Program-made: the position numbers and the translations under genes
Assembly: GCF_026210795.1 (NCBI RefSeq)
Contig: NC_089445.1
Span: 4,431,001 to 4,495,000, forward strand
Reading direction: 5' to 3'
Origin: Rhizophagus irregularis
Taxonomy: Eukaryota > Glomeromycota > Glomeromycetes > Glomerales > Glomeraceae
DNA: 64,000 bases
Part shown: positions 57,273-64,000 of the stretch, in pieces
Layout: every line of letters begins with the position of its first letter
Position numbering within the stretch: the stretch's first letter is position 1
The notes under the pieces: generated by a model
The model's input: the letters and a program-made list of their open reading frames with translations, nothing else
Told to the model about the DNA's origin: nothing
Databases searched by the model: none

Positions 57273-59660
57273 TTGGAAATTGTTTTACAAGTTCGGAGTG
57301 ATGTACAAGATGTACAAGCAAACACTAGACTAACCCGCTATTCATTTATGCATGTGCATAGTCGACAAGAATATAGGAGGAGGTTGGTTAGCTTCAGAAT
57401 TTTCGCTTGTTTGACTGTGATACGTATCTGCAATATATTTATCTGTTAATTAAACGTAAAGATAGGAGGTCGAATTTTTGAATAACAATTTCTGGGTTTT
57501 GGTTTTCAAGCTAATTATAATTTTGAGTTTTTTAACATCCTAGTGCTATGAAACTGATGTTGAGTCCTTTACACCTCTAGTGCAATTTGATATTTTTGGA
57601 AGAAGGCATCAAGCTCTAATCCATTCAAGAAAGGAGGGTGATATTTGATCATAGGTTTCTTGTCAAGAATTTTCTTAACTATCTAGATGCATTTAATCTG
57701 GAATTTGTGATTTTTTTTAGATTTCCTTTCTGCTCAAACTTGCTCTAATTTTATAATTCTTTCTAAGAGTTCAGTATACTCCTGCCTTAACTTTGCATTC
57801 TTGGCCTCAAAATTCTTAGCTTTAAGCATTGTTCCAATAATTCAAATTCAGGTAATATTATTGATAAATTTTATATGAGATATGAATTATTCTTTTTTTT
57901 TTATTTATAGTATGTCTGGTTGAAACTTTATCGAAAACATTGTAATGGTGCAGGATACAAATAAACGAAAGTTCCCCACTCCTACTGTGCAATGAGAATG
58001 TCCAGTTACACTTGCATCAAGTAATGCTTTGCACCAAAAAGAAATAAATAAAAATAAAAATGAAAATGAAAATATAAAGGTTAAAGTCGACAATGAATCC
58101 ACCCTACAACTACTACATTTCTAAAACTAGGCCCCACTGATCATTTTGTATGGAATTCCTCAAGATACTCTTAATTCTCTTAGCATTGATCTAATATCAG
58201 CTAAAACAGTTAGTTTGTTGATACTGTTTAAGTGCTTGTCAATTTTCTTGGTTCGCTTAGTCTCCTTATGTTTCTTATCTGACATAATTGTATTAGTATT
58301 CTTCTGAGATACTTTGGAATCATTATCTTTCTTTACCTTCTGATGGTAGTTCTTTTTTTGCTTCAAGTTAGAGGTATAATACCTTTTTCAATTACCTGTA
58401 AATTCGTTTAAATTGAAAGTTTTACCAATGACTTTATTCAAGTTAGCTCACAATTTGTAGTAAGTTATCAATTTTTGAGTACCATATCTTGAATTAATTT
58501 AAATGCTTTACATCCAGTAGGTGTAAGAATAAAGGGAGCAGGGTTATCCAAATATAAAAATGCAGTGATAGTAGAAATAGGAACTCCTATTAATACTGCC
58601 TGGAATCATTTCTGTTCTTTTCTTTATTTGAGATTCCAGTTGAATTTCCAAATGGAGCAGTTTAAGCTTTACCATTTCATAGATCTATTCATTTTATTGC
58701 TATCTTATTGAGGTTCACTACACAGTAACTGTGATGTATTTCTGTTGCGATTTAAATTTGATCGTAATAATTGATCCAGGTTTTTAAGTGATTAAGTACA
58801 TCAAGTTGGGTCCATCTGGAGGGGATATCATATATTGTAATTTCACAGATGTGGTCTTTAACTTTAGGATTATATTCAGTTATCACAGTACTAATTGTTT
58901 TGGGTGATAGTGTAGCTAGTTATTTTTTAGGAGTTTTACAACTAGTGCTAGCTGAGCTAGTGAGATATGAATTATTCAAATTTTTGTTAACAATATATAA
59001 AAATAATATTATTTTAACAAGAAAACATTTGGATTATACCAACTAATCATTTTCTAAGAAAACAGTTTTTTTTTTGTTAAGAAAAATTTTTTATTAATAC
59101 ATGTAAAAATAAATATAAAGCTTGGAATGTAGCTTAAATACATATTATTTTTTAATAATTTTTTAATTTTAATCTTTTTGCTAGTTGAAAAACTATCAAT
59201 ACTATTAATACAATCTTTCAATACTAATTTATAGATCTCAATGGGTAAATTTTGAAAAAAATTGATTTTTTTAGAAAAAAATTTTTTACCATTTTTTTTA
59301 TAGTACTTCAAATGTATTTAAGATAATACTTGGGATTTTAAACATTTTTAAAGATTTATATAATGCATTTTAAATTATTCATTTTTCATGAAAAAAAATT
59401 GCTAAAGTTGATCTAGTTATCCAGAAAAAAAAATTTATTTTCAAAAAAAAATTTAGCTGATTCCTAGAAGATGATTGGTTGATTTAATAAATTTTTTGTT
59501 CAGATTATTGAATGGAAAAAAAAATTATTTTTTATGATTATGATTGGTTAAAACCAAAATTATATGGCCAAATAAAATAAATTTTTTTATCTTTTTGTAA
59601 CATTTACATAACCTGCCTAGTTATGAGAAACGAATAAATTTATTTACTTAGTCTTAGATA
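57273..59660. other. Gene-poor region with possible relics
   Basis: A minus-strand stretch near 57840-57700 reads LKAKNFEAKNAKLRQEYTEL then LERIIKLEQ. It is a coiled-coil fragment like those in multicopy Rhizophagus proteins. The lysine-rich minus frame 58366-58160 (SDKKHKETKRTKKIDKHLNS) could be the same relic. Neither is a convincing gene. Confidence 0.35.
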
Positions 59661-59663
59661 ATA

Positions 59664-60619
59664 CAGTCAACTCTCTTTATAGTCACACATTTGGGACAGT
59701 CCATATTTGGTGATTATAAAGAGATGTGACTATATAAAGAATTTCTTATATTTGTATATCATAATTCTGGCCAAAAATTAACATAATTTTAGCCAGAATT
59801 ATACTTAAAACTTTATTGTATCGTAACTTCGCCAATATTAATCGTAGAGAGATGATCTTACCGCCATTCGATTCGTCTTGATGAGACGGTTCTAATGGTA
59901 TAAAATACGTCGAAATCCAATCACTAGATTAATTTCCGAAATTAAAAAAATATTAATGGTTTTTGTGTAATAACTCTGTCAATATTGATCCTAGAAAGAC
60001 AATCTTACTACCATTCGATTCGTCTTGATGAGGCGAATCTAATGGTATAAGATACATTGAAATCCAATCACTAGATCAATTTCTGAAATTAAAAAATATT
60101 AAATGGTTTTTAAGTAATAACTCCGTCAATATTGATCACAGAGAGATGAACTTACCACCATTCGATTTGTCTCGATGAGGCGATTCCAACGAGCTATAAA
60201 TTGTCATTTTACAATCACTAGGTACCGAGAAATCTAGAAAAATGTTAAATGGCGCAGTAAACGTAAATCAAGAAATATTATAATGCCGATGTTTAACATT
60301 TTGTTGAATAACTCGTCAGTCAGTGATCGGAAAAGGATAAAACTACCACCATTCGATTTGTCTCAGTGAGACGATTCTAACAAGCTATGATACATCTTTG
60401 TACGATTATTAGATGCCAAGTTATTTAATATATTCTTTATATAACTGTGATTATAAACGGTTCTTTTTAATATAAGATTTTTGAGGATAGGTGTGATAGT
60501 GACTATAGATAGATTGTGACTATATAGGATAGATTTTAATAATAAAGTGTTTTGAACATTCAACTGGTGTGACTATATAGTAGAATGTGATATAACGGGA
60601 GTATTTATAGGGAGTTACT
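59664..60619. mobile_element. Mariner-like MITE with four ~150-bp internal repeats
   Basis: It starts CAGTCAACTCTCTTTATAGT after TA and ends GGGAGTTACTAG before TA. The ends are loosely inverted. Internal units begin TAACTTCGCCAATATT (59826), TAACTCTGTCAATATT (59971), TAACTCCGTCAATATT (60119) and TAACTCGTCAGTC (60309). Each carries a CACCATTCGATTCGTCTCGA...GAGACG module and an AATCACTAGAT block. No transposase is present. Confidence 0.5.
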
Positions 60620-61216
60620 AGTACTATAATAAATAAAATTTTTTCTAAAAAATTCATCCTTTAAAATAATAAATAATAAAAATAAAAAATTATAAACATA
60701 ATTATATAATATATATTTTACATATTAATATATATTAAAAAATTATTTTTTTTTAAAAAATTTATTTGAAATATTTTTATAGACTTAGATACAATAATTT
60801 TTAAATATATTTAAAAAGTATTTTTAAAATTAAAATATTTGGATATTTTAAAATTAAAATATTAAATATATATTATAATAATAAAATAATAATAAAAGCA
60901 TTAAAAAATTATTGTATGTGATATTACTTTAAGTTATTTTTATAGATATATTGAATGCATTTTAGTAGTATTTTAAAATTATAAAATCATTTTAAAAAAT
61001 TTGCTATTTTTAGTAAAGTTATTTTAAAATACAAGATTTTTTTTTTTAATTATTTATACTTTTTATAAATATAATATAATATTATCTAAAAAAACTTATT
61101 TTATATTTATATTTAAAAAAATAAAATTTATTTTTATTAATTCATATTTATTATAAAAAATTAAATTTTAATTTTATATTAAAAATACATTATATTTATA
61201 TATTTATAATTATATT
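60620..61216. other. Extremely AT-rich gap
   Basis: Almost entirely A/T. No gene was seen. Confidence 0.5.
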
Positions 61217-61234
61217 AATATTATATTACTTTAT

Positions 61235-61561
61235 TTATCGAGAGAAGGAAATAGGGTGATTTGAAAGGTATATAATAATATTAAGATATACGAAATACAA
61301 ATATAATTTTTCTTTTTGTTTAGAGGATAGTGACGCGTATTAGTATGATAATAATGATCCTATATATGACGTAGCAATTATGGGAGGATATAGGTGAATT
61401 TTATATTGGTAATGGTAGGGCACATGGGAAGCAATCTTATAGGATGGGAAACTGGTTTAGAGTTTTAATAGATTAATTATACATTTAGTAGATCTTTCCT
61501 GTAATACTTTCATATAATTAATAAACTCATGGAATTACTACTTTATAAAAAAAAAAAAAAA
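61235..61561 (+). mobile_element. 5'-truncated retroposon with poly(A) and 18-bp TSD
   Basis: The insert is flanked by the exact 18-bp repeat AATATTATATTACTTTAT (61217-61234 and 61562-61579). It ends in about 16 A residues, preceded by AATAAACTCATGG. Before this a plus-strand stretch reads DPIYDVAIMGGYR and then stops. These are the marks of target-primed reverse transcription, most likely a truncated LINE 3' end. A processed cellular transcript is the alternative. Confidence 0.75.
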
Positions 61562-61683
61562 AATATTATATTACTTTATATTTTTATAATTTAATTTTTC
61601 TAATAAATTATTTATTTATATAATTTTTTACTTTTTATTATACTATTTAAGTAATTATTTATTTTAGAAGTTTGCTATTTATT

Positions 61684-61933
61684 ACTGGCGGTGATCATCA
61701 CTGATATCATGTGATTTTATAAAATTTGGTTGGAATTAAGGAATTGACATATAAATTTCCTTTTATAGGGTTTGGGTAATGTTATACGATTCAAAAAAGG
61801 CAATTTTGTTTCCCGTCGAAAAAATGAGAAATGTATGCTACACTTAAGATTCCAAAAAGGAAATTTTTATGTAGATCACTTAAATCCGGCTAAAATTAAA
61901 AATCATGTGACGCCGGTGATGATCACTTGCCGG
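61684..61933. mobile_element. Palindromic MITE family 2, copy
   Basis: GGCGGTGATCATCACTG...CATGTGATTTT at the left pairs with AAAAATCATGTGACGCCGGT then GATGATCACTTGCC at the right. The inner TTCCTTTT/AAAAAGGAAATTTTTATGT words match the 21.6 kb copy. Confidence 0.65.
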
Positions 61934-62129
61934 TGATTTGTAGCAATTTTATTTATTTTATTATATAATTAATATTATATAATTTAATTATGTAATTATT
62001 TTATATAATTAATTATAGAAATAATGTATTCGTTACAAATTTATATATATAAAAAAGATTTCGATAGCAAAGATTTTAAAAATAAACAAAAATGTATTTT
62101 TAACTTTTCTTTGTCAATTTAGTTTAAAA

Positions 62130-62580
62130 TACTAACTTTTATTTTTTGTAGGGATAAATGGGTTTGCGGTGGAATAAATTGTTGGGTGTGGGACCGTTGA
62201 AACTCATCTTTTTGAAGCTGCACTTGGCAGATCCGACACTATTACACATTTCAATCTTTGCTCCTTTACACTTAAAATTAGAATTTAAATAGTTAGATTT
62301 CACAAATTTCTAGTTTGTAGTTTTAGTTTATTTTATTTTTTCAGGTATTGTATTTATTTTATATTTTCTGTAATGTTTCGTGTTTAGGATAGTTTCGATT
62401 ACTCTGTTATAGGATTATCACGTGTTTAGCATGATCGGCTCTACATATCTTGTAATAGGATTATCGCGTGTTTAAGCATGGTCGGCTACGTGTCTTGTAT
62501 TTAGGATAGTATATTTGTATCGATTTAATAAAGATGCATTACAGTTTAAATTTATATATATTTTTATGTTTATCGTTTAC
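62130..62580 (+). other. Non-AT-biased segment, possible 3' end of a transcript or LTR remnant
   Basis: After a T-rich TTTTTTGTAG the composition rises. AGGATTATCACGTGTTTAGC and AGGATTATCGCGTGTTTAAG form a ~60-bp tandem pair. TTTAATAAAGATGC near 62526 is a possible polyadenylation signal. No long frame is present. A solo LTR was considered, but no matching target repeats were found. Confidence 0.3.
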
Positions 62581-63207
62581 ATTTTAAGGGGGTGTGACGT
62601 ATAAACTAAAGATTGACATAAATAATTTACAAAAAAGGAAGGATGCTTTGTAACGTAGGGTGTGGTAAATAAATTCACTCTTAATTATATTTTATTAAAT
62701 AATTTTTATTTTATTATTATATTTTCAATATTACAATAAAATTTATAAAAAAATTTATTAATAAAAAAATAAAAGTAAGTACTAATTAAAAAAATTTTTT
62801 AATTAAAATAAAAATTTACAAAAAATTTTATTTGAATAATTAAAAAAAATTGCAATTTTAAAAATTATTACAAATATTTTATTGTAATGTTATTAAAAAA
62901 CATAATACTTGCATTTCGTAATATTATATAAATTTTAGTAATTTATAAAATTATAAATTATTAAATTTATTTTTAAAGATATTTTATAATGCTATAAAAA
63001 TATGTATTGAAAGAAAAATTAATAAAATGTTAGAAAATTTTTTAGAAAATTTCTTAAAATATACTAGTGTGCGAAAATACGGATACGCATAACTTTAATT
63101 TGTCGCGTATCGCATCCTTTTAGTTTTATTTTTCTACTATTTATTCGAGGATTTAAAATTTTTTCCGTAAGAAAAACTTTATTTGTTACGTATTATATGT
63201 TGCGCCC

Positions 63208-63840
63208 TATAATTTTGGTCAAATTTATAATTCCAGCGAAATTTACCTGAATTTCCATTTTTGGGGGTCCGTTAAAGCGGGGTAGAATCACGTGATTTAA
63301 AATTATTATGATTTGATAAATTTTTTATAAACTAAAATTAAAGTGAACTTGAAAATCATTAAATAAGTGTATTTCGGCCTGCTTTTTCATGAAGTTCTTA
63401 GGGATAAAAAGTGGAAAAAGAACAATGTTTTTAAAAAAGCTTTTATATATGAAAGCCAACAATTTTACTGATCGTACCCTTAAAAAAGGATAGATCAATT
63501 TTAATGAAATTGAAAAAGTTGAATAAATCGAAAACGATTATTACAACCTCGTTTTGTGCTACTGGTAAACTTGCAGAACAGTTAAATGCACTTAATATAT
63601 GTTTATTTGGAAGGTTTTATATATAATAAAGAGTTTTATTTAAAAAAAGAAAAAATTTCGAAAGTCACGTGATTCTTACCCTGCTTTAACGGTCCCCATT
63701 TTTGGAAACTAGAGTAACGTTATACAAAATTCCAAAAAAGGCAATTTTGATTCTCAGTAAAAATAAAAATTCAGTCCTTAAATTCCAAAAAAGGAAATTT
63801 TATGTAGGCGCTGGAAAAGTATGATAAACACGTGATCCGT
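63208..63840. mobile_element. Palindromic MITE family 2, copy split by a hAT-type insertion
   Basis: The outer left arm TTGGTCAAATTTATAATTCC and the right part AGAGTAACGTTATACAAAAT, AAATTCCAAAAAAGGAAATT belong to family 2. They are separated by the element at 63265-63696. Confidence 0.55.
63265..63696. mobile_element. Nested hAT-type MITE, TIR CCGTTAAAGCGGGGTA
   Basis: The inverted ends GGGTCCGTTAAAGCGGGGTA and TACCCTGCTTTAACGGTCC both continue into ATCACGTGA. CCATTTTTGG is repeated on both sides (63255-63264 and about 63696-63705), an 8-10 bp duplication whose limits blur with the G/C runs. There is no coding frame. Confidence 0.65.
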
Positions 63841-63917
63841 ATTTCGCACAACTAGTGTATAAATAGAAATAGTCTAAATATAATTTACAGTATATTTTAA
63901 TTTAATTATAATTTTAA

Positions 63918-64000
63918 TTATCACTTGGCTATTAATTGGTATTTAGGATTTTTTTCGCCAGTTATAAACTGGCAGACTAATTAGTATATTTAGGATGATA
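63918..64000. repeat. Double-hairpin repeat, copy 2 (cut by window end)
   Basis: It carries TTATCACTTGGCTATTAATT, GCCAGTTATAAACTGGC and TATATTTAGGATGATA as at 2290-2370, with about six differences. The second hairpin would lie beyond the window. Confidence 0.65.

Noticed and set aside
62130-62580. Solo LTR
   Set aside because: TG...CA ends can be chosen, but no 4-6 bp target duplication or primer-binding/polypurine partner was found.

Overview
This window looks like nuclear DNA of an early-diverging fungus, most likely an arbuscular mycorrhizal fungus of the Rhizophagus/Glomeromycotina type. The signs are very AT-rich intergenic DNA, genes with many short (50-110 bp) GT-AG introns, a Crinkler-type protein, an F-box-like gene of the expanded kind, and dense transposon debris. 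This assignment is inferred from gene content and style, not from a database search. No tRNA, rRNA or CRISPR was seen.

Housekeeping islands. Positions 12.4-20.9 kb carry four conserved eukaryotic genes: a UBAC2/Dsc2-like rhomboid-fold protein with a UBA domain (minus), a four-and-a-half-repeat Myb protein like SNAPC4 (plus), SRP72 (minus) and cytosolic methionyl-tRNA synthetase (plus). The last two are divergent and only 199 bp apart. Positions 27.3-31.4 kb hold a divergent pair: a Loc1-like basic ribosome-assembly protein (minus) and a TBC1D13-like Rab/Arf GAP (plus). Spliced models for five of these (UBAC2-like, SRP72, MetRS, Loc1-like, TBC) and for the Crinkler were built by hand and each keeps one open frame with a length divisible by three. 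An intronless F-box-like gene lies at 3.0-3.9 kb and a three-exon Crinkler at 54.7-57.3 kb.

Mobile and repeat regions. 0-2.9, 4-12.4, 21-27, 31.5-54 and 57.3-64 kb are mostly repeats. Many hAT-type MITEs can be delimited to the base by their 8-bp target-site duplications, including four copies of one 243-245 bp family. There are also nested MITEs, long inverted repeats, a probable target-primed retroposon with an 18-bp duplication and poly(A), and remnants of several transposase-like genes.

Most unusual regions. (1) 34.25-36.95 kb is an array of about 20 intron-like units separated by 23-65 nt exon-like blocks. Both ends of the introns lie in small inverted repeats, and the array has decayed relatives at 0.5-1.7 kb and 51.2 kb. 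(2) 43.1-46.4 kb holds a decayed SF3-type primase-helicase gene and a small zinc-finger gene. The helicase lies between two direct copies of a ~437 bp block in which the same scaffold carries two different short repeat words at matching places and orientations, like swapped iterons. (3) A 404-bp hAT MITE sits in a multi-exon coiled-coil pseudogene at 39.3-42.2 kb and can be removed cleanly by reading. (4) SRP72 appears to contain a GC-AG intron.
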